Below, piece after piece: positions 1 to 14,300 of a stretch of 64,000 nucleotides of DNA. The position numbers and the translations under genes were made by a program. Each line of letters opens with the position of its first letter. Position 1 is the stretch's first letter. The notes under the pieces were generated by a model. It worked only from the letters and a program-made list of their open reading frames with translations. It was not told the DNA's origin and did no database searches. Source of the stretch: Struthio camelus (lineage: Eukaryota; Chordata; Aves; Struthioniformes; Struthionidae). Where the stretch lies: positions 64,684,911 through 64,748,910 of the forward strand of contig NC_090942.1 of the NCBI RefSeq assembly GCF_040807025.1, in the 5' to 3' direction.

Positions 1-1720
1 TCGTAAAGATAGAATTCCATTAACAGCAATATGTATAGGGGCCGACAGGACCAAAACCGAATGTGTGTGCTCAAGGTGGTTGGGGTTTAGGCCAGTTTGG
101 GAGCTAAAGAGAGGTGAGAAAGGAGCTCAGCTGGTGCTGATACAGCTTGGCACAGCTTGGCTCTCACCTGGAGCAGTCATAAGGCTTCCAGACCATGGCG
201 GGCGCACAGGATGCCAGCTTAAAGCAGGGGCAGGGAAGTTTGGCTCTGCCTGTAGCTGCCCAGGTGGTCAAGGTTTGAGATATGCTACCATAACCTGAGC
301 TTCACAAAGCTGGAACGTCAAGATGGGCTACTGTTATGAAAGCCAGAAAAGAGCTTAGTTGCAAGATGGTAGAGCTTACGAATGTCAGTTCTGCACAGCT
401 TCTGCAAAGCTGAAGACTTTTAATCTGTTCTTTAGAGTTTAGGAAATCAACAAAGTTAAGCTTCAGGCAATAGACATCCACATAATTCACTCTGTGGTGC
501 AACCACAGAAATCAGGTTTCAGAGATGGCTACATTTTTTCCCCTCCTCAGGGCTGTAATCTTCATTTTTCTGAAAAAATACAAGTGACATTGTTCAAAGA
601 TTTATACTTGCAAAATCAATGTATCTATCAGCTACTACATACACTTATTTGTGTTTAAACTATTTACAACGTGGCAGAAAAACTAAGTATGACAGGAGCT
701 CTTCGTGTTATCACAAAACTATCCTCTGTGGAAAGTGTTCTTTTTGATTTTGTCCATTTTGCAGAAAGCCAGAAATGTGGTAATTAGAAATAGTAATTAT
801 GTTTATTTCAAACTTACATCTCGAAATAGCATCCTTCAGAAAGAAAAGGGGAAGGGGAAGGGGAGCATCTGAGAAAAAATATTGATCGTGGTCCTGAACA
901 GACCTACTCCCATATTTTTAAATCACAACTCTTCTGTCTACCTTAGTACTTTGTTTCACAAAAATTGGGTAGCTTTGAAGCAAATCCACACATGGTCCCC
1001 AGTTGTCACATGTTAGTCAGGTTCTCAGAGCAGAACTGATATGCACAAACTCTAGTCTAGATTCCTGTCAAATGAAACCAAACCAGGAGCTCTGCTCCAA
1101 GGCACTCCAACACTCGATGGAGTCAGTAGGTCCTAAACCTTTGTGTGGACTTTCCACCATACGGGCCTCCAGCATGTAGCTAACGTACATGTAGCTGACA
1201 TCTCCAGAAGGCTCTCAGTCCCTCAGGAATTTTCCCAAAGCTTGCAGTGGTTCTCAGGGCAAAGTACTGTATTTATCTCCCTATTTGCTGTCAACTGCCA
1301 GCCCTCAACCATTATAACTGTGGTTCCTTCCCTGCTCCTCTGCCCTCATCCATCCAGACTTCTGGTCTGAAATTCTTTCCCTTCTCACTTTTCTTGCTTT
1401 CCTGAAATTTCACGTGACATTGGTGAAAGTTTTACACCGTTCACAAAACAGGCCTTGATGATGCCCTTCTGCATCAAAAAGTTTTGCATCTACCACTGGT
1501 TATCCTACCTGGCAAGGACAATGCAGTTCCATTAGTCAGAGCTCATCACTAAATTTGGGTTTAAGATTCATATCCTATATTCAGACAACATTGGAATATT
1601 TGAGCCTCAACAATGCATTGTGAAAGAGTAGCACCATTTTAATGCTCTTCCAGACACAGGCTGCCCAGGTGCTTGAATGGAGATCTTTTCTGTGCATTGC
1701 AAATTCTCCTAGAAAAACAG
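1..1720. other. Non-coding sequence, nothing recognised
   Basis: Mixed-composition unique sequence. The short open frames here are under 80 codons and show no domain, signal peptide or splice context. The only local structure is a purine tract at 840-865 holding three GGGG runs (848-851, 854-857, 860-863). That is one run short of the usual four-run G-quadruplex motif. Confidence 0.6.
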
Positions 1721-1724
1721 CACT

Positions 1725-1930
1725 TACAACATGAGCATTACAATGCTGGATCAGACCCCTGACTGATCTAGTCCAATAGGCAATCTCAGATCGAAACTAA
1801 TAACAGCCGTCTGTGAGTTAATACTATGAATTAACTGCTACTTGTATATCTGGAGCAATGAACACATATTGTTGGAAATTTGTCAGGCAATGATGATCTT
1901 TCACTACCTCTCTATAAACTCATTAGCCTT
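1725..1930 (+). repeat. Decayed interspersed repeat (sauropsid 'GGATCAGACC...CTAGTCCA' type)
   Basis: The stretch around 1743-1780 (GCTGGATCAGACC, then CTGATCTAGTCCAATAGG) resembles a widespread sauropsid repeat whose consensus reads roughly 'actgggtcagaccaatggtccatctagcccagta'. The following 150 bases keep some of the downstream order of that element, with a CTCTCTATAAACTCATTAG-like end. It is heavily diverged and no target-site duplication is visible. The family is recalled from general knowledge, so the exact classification (CR1/L3-like 3' region or a SINE tail) is uncertain. Confidence 0.4.
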
Positions 1931-4900
1931 GACACAATTAAAAATATTACGTCAAATTATTCTTTCAGCTACAACAGCTCAAATTCACTTCACTGCAGTC
2001 TTACTGTTTTTTTTTTCAATTACATATTTAACCTATCAACAACTTACTGCTAACAAAATCTGAGAAAATGGCTAAATATAAAACTGTTTATTTGCCTTTT
2101 GAATCCTCTCAGATGATACTAACTTAAGAAGATAACACCCAGTGTCTCATCTACCATCTTCTTTGATCATTTTTATGTGTGTTTTTCTTTTCTTTCTCTG
2201 GAGAAATGGATATAAACACTCACTTGGAAAGGCTACAGGCTACTCCAGTCCTGCTCTAAGAGAATCTTCTGATTTGACTCTGCTAGAAATGCAAACAGTG
2301 TAGACAGACAATGTGTAACTGTAATGCAATATTATGATTTTTGTTTCAATGTGGTCTGATGAGAAATCAGATGCCTTTTATTTTCATTCAGGCCAGAATC
2401 TGAGATATGTGAAAGGGGAAAATATTAGTATTCTTAAATGACACAAGTGATAAAACTGCATGCCTCATCTCTCATTTTCCCTCCTTTGTCATTTTGTGAT
2501 TGTTAAGGATTGCTCATTGTATACTAGTGGAAATATAAACATTTCATTCTGAGATAATTGATGTCATTTTCCAGACTGACTTCCTTTTCAGGTCTCTTCA
2601 TTCCCCCATTAGCCACAGCCAGCCTCTGCACATCCTGTGCACCTCATCAAAACGCAGGTTTTTTCTGCCTACAGCCCTGTACCTACAGCGTATTCACCCT
2701 TAGATCGTGGTATTATATATTGCCTCAGCAACCTCTTCTGTATGCACTACCCATAACTACAAGAAGTCCTCCGCTCTCTCTGTACTCTTTTCTTTCTCAT
2801 CTTTTGTTGAAGCCTGCATTTATTTTCAAAGACTCCTCTACTCAGCCTTTTATGTGCTGTGCATTAAACCCTTTTATTCCCCTGAGCATTCCCAGCTCTC
2901 CATTCTTTCCCTGAGAGGGAGGTGGATCTTCCTTGAAGTTATTATTCAGAGAAAGGAGACTAGGCCCCATTATTTGAGTCTATGTTTGATTTCACAAGCC
3001 ATTTAAACAAATGGTACATACGTGCAACTAGCAAATGCTTGTTAAAACGGCTAATTTGATCATTTCTTTTCAGTGGTAGTGGGAAAGCCTAAAACCACAA
3101 AATGAGTAACTGAATGAAGTGGCAAGAATTATGTTTTGTCCTGCTTTCTTTGAAATAATATTAAGTGACAACATAAATCCTATAGAAGTACTTACGAGTT
3201 ATTAGTATATCTACCAAGAGTTCATTATGTCTTACATTATTAGAATGAAAGGCAAAGAAATGAGTGATTAGATTATGATTTTAAAGCTGCGCTATTTTTA
3301 TTAAAGCAATTGCATTACTTGCAGAGCAGTGTGCCAGAAAAATGACTGGTTTAGTGACAGATCTTTTTTGTATTACAAAGTCTCTTTTAAAATAATTAGT
3401 AACAGGAGAGCAAGCAAGGTACAAAACACCTTTAAGTATAGGAAAAAAGAGAAATTGTTCTAATGATCTTAAATAGCCTTTTAAAAATACTTGCTTTTAT
3501 CACAAAATTACTACAATAATTTGTCTATCTTAGTGGTCTTCACCCAGGGGAGGTTGAGCACTTAAATAGAGTAGCAGTTAGGACAGCAAGGACAATAACA
3601 AAACTCGTCAAAGAAAATCTCCCCAGGATCAGCCTCATTTATGCGTTGCTTCAGTCAATACCAAAAGTACTTTTTAACCTTACTTAAAAAAAAAAAACTG
3701 GAAAATAAAGATTTCTATTGTCAACTTATTAAAAACGTGAACAGTCACTCCCTCATTATAGTCCCTTTGAAAGACCTTTGAAAAATGTTCCATTGGTTTC
3801 AATTACACAACAGACTCAGCTGCTGATGCCAAATATTTGCGTATGATTTCCACTGGCTTCACTGGGAAATACACCTGTAATCATTTAATAGAGAGAAAAA
3901 TGTGGCCATAAAAAAGAAAGGCTCCAATGTCACGTCTGACAGTGCCTCTAAATAAGCCTGTGACAACTCCTAGAAGTATGGTTGGAAACCACGCCACTAA
4001 ATTTTGCCAGGCAAGCGTACTGATGACAGGCATCCTGTGTTTGGAGACCTCATTTAGGCATAAACATAGTCATTAATAGCAGAGCTTCAGTCTTCCGCTG
4101 GAATTTCCTACGGGTTTAGCATTTGTTAGGCTCCAGCCTTGGTCCCAAGCTCTCCTCCCTTTGCCCAGGTAGAGAACACAGGCTGCAGGGACTCACTGCT
4201 TCTCCCTGGCCAAGGATTTCTCATCAGCATGGCTCCAGAAGAATTGCAGCAGAGCCAATCCCTTTGCCATCGCCTTTTGCAGCCCCTGTCCCAGCGGTAT
4301 CTTGGGCAGCTGGAGTCCAGAAATCTCCCACTGGCAAATGACCCCTGGAAGCCACAGACAAACGGTACAGTATTAGTTTAAGGACTAAGAACATTTTCTC
4401 CAAAGTCACACTGCAATTGGCCATAGGACTAAGGTGCCTTAAAGAGGTCCTTGTACTAGCAGAAGCTCAATTTTCATGAGGCACTGTTCCTCCTTAGTGT
4501 TAATCCTTTGACTGCGTATTCTGTATGTCAATAGCGTAATCATAATCTTAACAAGAACAGCGTCATCATGCACATCTTTCCAGCAATGCATGGAAGAGAA
4601 GCACCTTAAAACTGCTTATTATTAAAGCCTGCCTATGTTGAAGGCATATTGCCCATTTGCTAACACTTCCTAGATGAGGCAGCAATCAACCTTTGTTTTG
4701 TGTCAAGCTTTGAACTTGCCAGAGCTGTGGAAGACGGTCCATCTTTGTCAGAGATGTTTGACTGAAAGCCTTTTTGCTTGTTTCTTGGTTAAAAGCTTAG
4801 CTTTTACCAAAGTGAGTTGGAAATAGTTTCTGAAGTGAAAGGGCAGTCTTGCTGAAGTCTATGGAAAACACTGATTCCACAAACCTGAAATGACTTGCAA

Positions 4901-7500
4901 GGATCCCTCCAGATGTACAGCATATGGAAGGTGCTAGACAATACCAGAGTCTCTTAAATGCAAGCAGAGGTGCTTGTATTATTTATGCTCTAGACTCCAT
5001 TAGTTTTCCAAATTAATATGTGGTGATTTCAAATGCACTTTCTGTGACAGCATACGCTGGTCACCTGAGAAAATATTAACCATTTTTCTACAGTTTCAAT
5101 TCTACAGAGTCATTGTTCTGCGATTTCTGTCTTCACAGTGGGTGAAGGCTTACCCACTGGTGACATTGCAACATGATAGACTGTTACCAGATCCTTGCTA
5201 GACGCACTAAGAATGTGTTTAAAGAATTAAGTTAATAAAGAAATAGGAACTCAGTGGCAGAAAATAGTATTATAGACTTTAGAACACCAGGAGTATAATT
5301 AGTACTGTGGCATAATGATGAAAGAAGGCAATGAAATAATTTTGCTTCATTCTGTAATTCTTGGAGCAATGCAAATTAGTTTGTCAGCAGGGAAGGCTTG
5401 GTTTCTTTGCTTTAAATTTGATCTGTATGCTGTCTTACTGTTGTTTGCTTTTAAAAGATTTTGCAGAATGCAGTGAATACCATACAACTGATTTTTAAAT
5501 TCACACGGTGCATGAACGATTGTCCTTTTTTGGATGGGGAATCTCATCTGCAATACAATTAGGAGAGCTTGTAATAGCTGAAGAACCAGCGCCTCTCTGG
5601 TTCCAGGAAAAACAGCAGGATGTGGGCATTTGATCTGTGATCTCTGTAAAGCCATGGAGGCTCAGGAGGCAGGCCATATTTGCATCCCTGTACCAGTCTT
5701 ATTCAAAGTGAAAAGACATCTTGTGCTGCAAATTGAAAAATTCAAAGTGACAGAAAGAACCAAGATACTTGATTATTTAAATCTGGGGGGGAAAAAAGCA
5801 AACCAAAGATTGTCTCATGAAAAAATGGCAGAGAAAAGAAAAATGGCAGGAAAAATATAAACTACTGGAACAATTAGAATAAAATATTAGAATTAGCAGC
5901 GCAAGGCAAAAGAATACGTAATAATATACTTGCCACCTAGACATTAGCACCCAAAGGCCCACTCCACTTCCTACTGATGCCCATACCAAACCTTCCCCTG
6001 TGCTACGTATCATTTCTCCTGTTTTATTGAAAAGAGGTTAAAGTACCGATCATAATGAAGTTCTGCCTGAGGGAGATTATTGTGCCACTATTTTAGTCCA
6101 AATCCTTACGTTTCTGTCTCAGAAACAGAACACATTGGGCCAAATTCAGCTGATGTACGTTCAACAACTGCAAAGCCACTGAAGTCGATGGTGTTTCAGC
6201 TGCTATATCAGTACTGCATTTGCTCCAGAACCATTTTATTGATTTGGACATTTTTATTTCCTGGTGACTGTATTTATAATACATTTGCAATACAAAACTA
6301 AAATATGTTTATTTGTTTTTTATTTCTAGATGGTAATTGAATGTGATCTTGATTCTCTGCTTTTTATTTACCTTTACTATTTTCAGCAGGGTATTGGAAC
6401 TCATATTTCTTTAGGAAGAGAATAGTCAGTTTGAGCTTCCATATATAGGAAGTCAGTTTGCTGCTATTTCATTAAAACCTAGTTTAGACTGAACTAAATA
6501 CTTCTCTAAACTAGTTGATCTGACATGGGAAACTACAGAATACTAAACCACTAATGGTCCCCTTTTTACTAATAAATATAAGCAGATGTATGGACATCTT
6601 GTAGACTCATCTATATGATTTGAAAATACAGAGCAGCTAAAAGAAGGGAAGGAAGGTCTAATGGAACGAAGGTTTCTCGAGGAATGAGACTGGCTTCTTT
6701 TATTAGAAAGGTGGAGAGGAATTATAGGCCTAGAAGATGGGATTTACTGATGGGATTTAATGCAAGTCAAGAAGCCAATTAGTCTGTTCCAGATGGTGAA
6801 GGCAGCATGGGAGAAGGATCTGACTGCCAGCTGTGGAGAGATAAGCAAGGGAAAAATAATATTTAAGTGATCTCTATTGAATTACATAAAAACTTACATT
6901 AAAAGAGCACTAAGGTTGCAAATTCAAGCATTCAGAAGATAGGAAATGCCTGAATTAAAGTTTCCCAGATGACTTAAATTTGTAACTCTTATACGCTCTA
7001 TAAAATTTTTAATTGCAGGATCACATAGACTTTTTTGCACAGAACCTTTGGCCTTTCACTGCATATGATGGAAGGCATGCATTTAATGAACTTATTTTAT
7101 TCTCGTTGTTAAGTGTATGTCCTCATGCCTTATTTACCATAACCGATTCAAACACTGCCCTGGTTACACAATTTGTGATATCCTCATAGGATCTCTTACG
7201 TAATTTATTGCCATAGTACTTAGTGCTTCACAAGCATTAATTAATGTCTACAACCTCCCTATAAGGATAAGTCGTTTTCCTTATTTCTGTAGTTGGGAAC
7301 AATATGAGATGACAAAAGCCTGATTTTTCAGCAAACTTAGCACATCCCTGTATCTCTGTTAAGGAACGATTGATCACCATTTTCTATCTCTGCCTTGGAA
7401 TGAAGCCAGGGACCTTCTCACTAGCTCCTGCAACAGAGTACCGTGTCCCCTGCTTGAGGAGCCAGTGAATCTCTTTGCTTGATTGTGTTTTGGGAAAAGA
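1931..7500. other. AT-rich non-coding sequence
   Basis: Unique, AT-rich sequence with scattered homopolymers, including T10 at 2007-2016 and A12 at 3686-3697. Open frames here (longest 118 codons at 2558-2914) are low-complexity, overlap one another in different frames and lack recognisable domains. I see no RNA gene or mobile element. Confidence 0.6.
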
Positions 7501-8330
7501 TTATCCCACTGCATCCCCTGCAGCCTGAACTCGGATCAGACATATTCCTGGGCAGCAGGGGGACAAAGTGAGCAGCCGCCTGTCCAAACCCACTGCTTAA
7601 GGAAGAGAAGACAGCAACATGACAGAAGTCAGGGAAGTGGCCATTTAGAGTGACTCAGCAGCCCTGCGGGAGGTGCTGGCCCCGTAACTATACTCCAGTT
7701 TGCACTTGGGGGTGTAAAGTGCAGGGCTGCACGGCTGCTCTGCTTGGCTGCCGGACTGGACAGGGACAACGCCACCAGCCAGACCTGGCTGCAGGCACGG
7801 GAGATGTCAAAATTCCCACCTAGCCCTACACAACAATAGCGATACAGTTGGCAGGCAAAAGACTTCCAGCCTGCTGCGCCTTGATGTTGCCTGCGTGGAG
7901 CATTTGGCCGTCCCATGCAGCCAGCCTTGAATTCCTGCTCCTCAGGTGACAGGAGGTGGCGTGTGCCGAAATAAGCCAGGGGGGCTCTGCCACCTTTGGC
8001 AACAGCACCCTGTCAGGTCCTGTCTCCTTGCCACCAGGGGCAGAGCCTGTCCACTGTGTCGGGCAAAATTTGTCCCTTGAGCAGAGCCTGTTTACCACAG
8101 TTTTCTTGCATTCCTGTCCCATCACTGATCTCCCAGCAAAGCAAGTACCTGCACCAATACTCTAACTGAGACATTACCTGTGGCCTGGGAGAGGTACAGT
8201 TGATCCCCCTGCACTTCTGAAACAATAGATAGCTGTAGAGCGGGCAAAGTTTGGCCTCTTCCGTGGCCCTCTCCTTAATAACCTTGGTCACCTCAGTGCC
8301 TGTGGACGCTGCAGCATGGCTCTAGCTCGT
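7501..8330. other. GC-richer non-coding patch
   Basis: This patch is richer in G+C than its surroundings, so stop codons are rarer and four overlapping frames of 69-99 codons appear on both strands (7629-8291). None has a recognisable domain, and frames open on both strands at once argue for composition rather than coding. Two similar 'GAGCCTGT' phrases occur at 8043-8050 and 8083-8090. No LTR or LINE hallmark is visible. Confidence 0.45.
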
Positions 8331-11300
8331 AGGTGTTACAAAGCTGCTGTAGATCTAACACAACTGTGCTCTGCAAGAGTCTCTCTGGTAGACTCCTCAC
8401 TATAAATCTCAGGGAGATCACCCTAAAAAAGGCAAGCATGCTGAGCTTCTCTTGTCATGTTCATACACATTCACATGATCCACCTTTAATTTTATAACCT
8501 TGTATTTCCACTGCTACCTGTGCAGCTGAGACAAGCCTGAACCACTTCCGCAGCTGTCAGAAATTTTTCCAGTAGGAAATATCTTCAAGCACATTCCTTA
8601 GTCCTCTCCCTTTGCAGCCCCATTAGATCCCAGCCTGGTGAGGTGTGTAGAAGCAGAAGTGCTGCAGGTACTTCCTCCTGTTCTGTGAAGAGCTATCTAG
8701 AAATGTTGAGCTTGGTAGGGATAGAGTAGGAGTGGGAAAGTCTGGGTGTGGAAGAAGCAGAAGAAGCGACAAGAAGGGATAAAAGAATAGCATGTGTTAA
8801 TGGCACCTAAACTAGTAGGTCATCCAGATCCCAGCATAACTACCTGCAGTTTCCCTAAACATCCAGATTTAGTAAACAAAGGGCAACCTAAGCACATGAC
8901 AGCTTCCACCCAGAAAGAGAGACAAAAGAAGAGTGAGTAAATCAGCACTTTTGCCTAATGACTCACAGAGGTGGGACAGATGGAGAGACAAAAGATTCAT
9001 AATCACTGTCACCTTTCTAAAGGGCACAAAACACGCATTCAAAAACCAGTACATGATTGCCAGTGTAAGAGCAACCCAGGAGGCACGATGAGAGCTAAAT
9101 AACTAGCCTGTCTTGTTCTCTGTGTCACAGCAAATAATCCAGACCACTTGCAGACATATCTTCATGCTTCTGAGCACGAAGGACAGAAAGTGAAATCTAT
9201 GAGACAATGAATGTAAGTGAAATCAGCTTTGTATAAAATAAAATCACCTTCTCCCCCTACATGATCTCTCATTGAGCTTTGCTACATTAGCTGAGCTTTG
9301 TAGAGCAACTCCGGACACCAGGAGTGCCACAGGCCCACAGGAGGGGAGGAGAAGACAACTACTAGCATGTGAGCAAAATAGAATACGGCCCCTTCCCCAA
9401 ACTGTGTCATTGCCCTGTGTCCCATTGCAAGAGACAGCCTGAAACTGGACGCAAAGTTGCTCCAATATCTCCCCCACGGTCCTGTTACGCAGAGTCCTGG
9501 CACCAGTCCACCACCTCCCCTCAGCCCCTCGTTCAGTCCTCTGAGACCACACACAAGCCATAACCGAGTCACCTCTGCTACCTACAGAAAGCCAATACCA
9601 CCTCCACCACCACGCGCCTGCCTGTGGCCAGTTTTATGCCACCAGCCACCACCACCTAGGTGCTCCTGCAGTTTCACATGTCAGGGAGGGGATCTTAAAT
9701 AATGAAGCCTACAGCCTTTACAAGCAAGTCACTCCTCCCTTGCCTGTTAGTGGCTTTGCAAACAGAAAACGTAGCTACAGTACACTACTTTAAATGTTTC
9801 ATGAGGTTGTGACAGTCGCCCATTCATCATTTATGGCAGGTTACTAAAATATTTTTCAGCCTATTATATCCAATACTAGAAAGTGTTAATGAGTTTCAGT
9901 TACATGGTGAGTATATAACAGAGTTGTAATTCTTGTGACAACGTCACCATAATTAGCATTTTAACCATCAAAGCACTTTAAACGTGAATGAATCCACATA
10001 GGATCCTCTCAGCAGAGTAGCCACTGAAGAGAAGTTCAAACTATCTAATTTCTACTTAACACTGAAAACAGAAGGTTGAGTTACAGCCTTATGCCATCAT
10101 GGCAGGAAGCTCGGCTTGCATGTAAATAAGTAGCACATACTGTAGCTGTATTTTATTGTATATAGCACTCTGCTTTCCATAGAGGTGAGCTTTTGGTTTG
10201 GACTGTGAACTGCATTCAGTCACAGTATCATTTTGCTTATTGCCAGGCAATATAAATTGCTTCAGTGCGTGACAGTCTACAAATAACATGTTTGATTGCA
10301 GTCAACTTCCACATAGAATGAAGCTACTTTCTATATCTAAAAAATAATCCTTTATTTTAAAACAGTTCCACGCTACTGTAAACAAAAGTTTAAAGCGCTA
10401 AAGTAAATAATAAAGGACTAGTTTGTTTTCTCTGCATCTCTTCAACAGCCTAAAGGGACTCCAGTGAGAATGGCAATCATTGCCAAAGTCATTACACAGC
10501 ACAAACGCAAAATTAGTAGAACAGTTTGAGGTAATAACTGCACACTAGGTGCAGCGCTCCTCAGTTCTTCTGCCCAGTCAACTCCTTGATCTGGTTCACT
10601 GCACAAACAACTATGCTGGCATAGAGGGCAGAAATAAGCAGCGGCAAAAGAGGGTGGGAAGAAGGTCTGGGTGAAGACATCCTTAAGGCAGCAAACAAAC
10701 ACACTCTGAACCACAACCTTATGCAAAACAACTCATGGAGTTCACCTTTCAGGAGTAGCTTGTGGTTTCCTTACTAGCAGGTATTAGAAGGAAATAATTT
10801 CAGGACTAGGCAATAAGAGGCCTGTGATAGTTAGTCCATGTGAAAGTCCAATCTTACAAAATGAACTACAAAGTGTAAACATTAGGCAATTGCTGATCAA
10901 ATAATGGTCTACACAAATCAGGAAACAACGTAACTACCTGCGATATAGTGAAATAATACAGAAATAATGTTTATAGCAACATATAGCCACAGCCATCTAC
11001 TAATTTCCGAACATACATAACTAATGCATGAACAAAACCCAAACTAAAGTTGGTATGTTATTCAGGTGCGAAGTGAAAACTCAGTGTTGTTTCTTCCAAT
11101 CCTGAATATGTCTATAACGTCAATGACTTCAAAAGAGACTTTGATCTGAGTAAGTATTGCAGGATCATGGCTATCATTCTCCCAGTCCCTAAGCTTTGCA
11201 GTTAAAAATGACAGAATTTTTGTAGCTGGCAGAGAGGGAATTTTACTCCTTTGCTTCCCAAAACAACCGAAATCCAGTTGCTTGTTTTCTCAGTTTGAGA

Positions 11301-14300
11301 TTCACCAAGCTGACGATTCCAGGCAAAGTTTAATTAACTAACTGCCTTCAAAAGCCTTCAAAAGGTCTTCCTCAGCATGAAAGACTGGATGAAGAGTTGA
11401 ATTAATCTACTTTAACTTATTTTGAAAAGTAAACAATTAAAAAAAAAGCCATAGCTAAGGTCTGATAGACGTGAAAGCTTGCCCACAGCTCCGCAGGCAG
11501 GTGAGCCTAGGAAGCCATATCCACTATTTTGATCACATAAAACGCCCATGAGGCCACAGAAGTACAGATCCTGAATAAACTGATTTAAAAATAGCTTGGA
11601 CAAGCTATTTTGTTTTATCCCAGTCTACTATGTTTATCTTTCAAGTCTGGAATTTCAGTCATTTCTGCTCTCTCTAAATTCTACTGTAGGTTTTCGTATG
11701 CGACATTAGCAAAACTCTTCTGTCATACGTTTCTCAGCAATGTCAAGCCTTCATACAACATAGTTCTGATGTTTGTAGAGAGTTTGGACTCAAATACACC
11801 GCTCCTCGCTTTGTATCAATTGAGCATGGTGAACTGTCTCAAGGAACCAATCCACCAGGCTTTCTAGACTAGTTTATTTGTCTGTCAACAGCCTTCTTTA
11901 TAATTGCAATAACTATCACTGCAACACCCTAGGAGTGTTTTTTAAAAATACCCAGTTCCTCATCTGTGATTTATTTACAAGCATATTCTCATGCCAAGAA
12001 TTTACAAATAATTTTGTGTTTTGCATTTAGGCATATAGCCTCTGAGCATTACTAATTCCCTGTAAAGCGCTTGAGAAAAACTGAGTTTGAGCCAGTTCAG
12101 TTAATTGTTACTTAAATGAAAAAGAAATGGAGAGGAAACAGAACTAGGATCTGCCTCCCTGGTACTCTGTCATGAAACAAACAACTTTTATGCTAAAAGG
12201 TCCCTAAGAGCTACCAGGAAGTCAGAGTGTGCCGAATCCTGCTAATGCAGAATCAGGATGCTTTTCTTTTCAACACTATGTCAATATATGCAATTATTTA
12301 TTACATGCCTTGTGGTACCTCCCAGCACTGAGGCAAGATAGTAGGTACTGTATCCTCACAGAAAATAAGGTGCTGCCCCTCAAAGTTTCTTGTATTGCCA
12401 CACAACACTGGCACAATGACATGGAAATCCTGGCCAGGCCCAAATGACTCCAATAGCCACCTTCATGGATCCAAATCCGTGGCTTGAACACTGGCAGACT
12501 GCTGCCTGACATGTCCAGGTTGGGATGGAAAAACAACGTTGTCAGGCCCGGTGAAATAAGACAGCCAAGAAACTAGCAGATAACATTGTAATCTGTAGTA
12601 CAGGGGATGTCATTTGTCCTTTGAATAGGGGGCCAACGGAGACTGCCACTCACACAGAAGACATGAGGGTAGGCAACTGCACTGTTTGCAGACAGACTGC
12701 CCAGTCACATGTAAATGCAGCTGGAGAAATGAGGCAAGAGCAAACCAAACACAAGGTATGCCACATGACTTGTAATAATAAATACAGTATTGTATAACCT
12801 CACCTGCAGGTCTCCTGCTTGCAGGCAACATAAGCAAAGTCACTGACGTGGTAAGGCAAACGTGAACAGACAGACATACCAAAGAGGAAGCAGAAGCAGC
12901 TCCCTACCTATAGCTAGTACTATATATAAGTAACCTTTTTCCCTGACAGACAAGAAGCAAATCTGCGCCTGTTCACACATACACACACATATTACCACGT
13001 CCACACTCTTACAGTGTTTCACTTCAGAAAAGAATGCTGTCACTCTGCAGACTTCTGTTTAAAACTGGCAAAATGAGTGACACAAACATGGCCTGCCTAC
13101 CACACATGCATGCTGCTTTTCAGAGAGGAAATGCCATGTTACTCACCCAGAGCGGTGCTCAGAAATGGGACCTGTGAGTTTCACAGTGGCACAGTGTGGG
13201 CAGAGGTTGGTCAACACTTCTTTTCTCACTTTTCTCATGCAGTAATTCCTTCTCCACAAAGTCTAGAATCTCCCCTAATTCAGTGCCATGTTTTTATAGA
13301 GGGACGGTTACTAAATATCCTGCCTGGGAGGGTATGGCTGTCTTTCTATTTTCAAGACATCAAGCCAACAGCCAATTCTTCCTCCTCGGAAAAAAGTCAC
13401 CAGCCAAGCATCTCTGTAAAGCTCTCTGGCTCTTAGTTGCTCTTGTGTTTTGCTTGGACTGGAACATCCTTTCCTCTGTTGCAGCATGTATTATTACGTT
13501 CTCCACTAGGGATAGCTTACATACCCCTGCAGCAGAAAACCGAAGGAGGCATTTCCCAAAAGGGTGGCAAGTTTTGTGTATCTATGGAGACTGACTCCAT
13601 ACCTCACCAGAAAAACCAGTCCCGATTTATGTTCTCCGAGCAGAGTCTCACATCACTGCAAAATTCCAAAGCGATTTATCTAACTGCCTGTTACATTCAG
13701 CTTTTATTACTGGCAAGCTGGCAACCCTCAAGGGAAGAAGTTTTCTGAGATATGTAGTAGGAGGTGCTTCCCTAGGCACCACAAAACCCTTGCCACAAAC
13801 TCAACTAGAATCTCCTTCTCCTGATTCTTCCTGTGAGTCTCCACAATTTACTGACCAGCAACAGTTTGTGACACCGTTTCAACTATCTTCAGTTTTAATC
13901 TGTGTGCAATCCTGGTCAAAATGTCCCAGCTTCCAAAATTTCCACTGCTCAAAGTATTTTCAAATTTGATGCAATTCTCAGTAATTCCAGGCAAACCTTG
14001 GTTAGGGTATTGCTCCAATCCTTTCAACCAAAAAGCTACACAACTCATTTCAACATCTTTGGTTGCCAGGAGGCCCCTGCTGCCATTCCTATGAAAGCCA
14101 ACTGGCACCCAGCTGATATTTTCACTAACTCCTGCAGTCCTTTAATTGCACTGATTCCTTCCTTACATTGCTGCTCCTGACCTCCTCACCTCAGGGTCTG
14201 CCACTTTCCAACCCATGGCTTTGTCCTGGTGGACATGGAAGTGCAGTGCATTGCGCTGATGATGCACAGTGCCCCCCTGCATAGCCACGGGGCTCAGGCT

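Noticed and set aside
848..863. G-quadruplex at the GGGGAA repeats
   Set aside because: Only three GGGG runs are present; the usual intramolecular motif needs four.
13077..13748. Three overlapping plus-strand frames of 103-132 codons as a gene
   Set aside because: They occupy different frames of the same DNA, show no domain, signal or splice pattern, and have no promoter signal.
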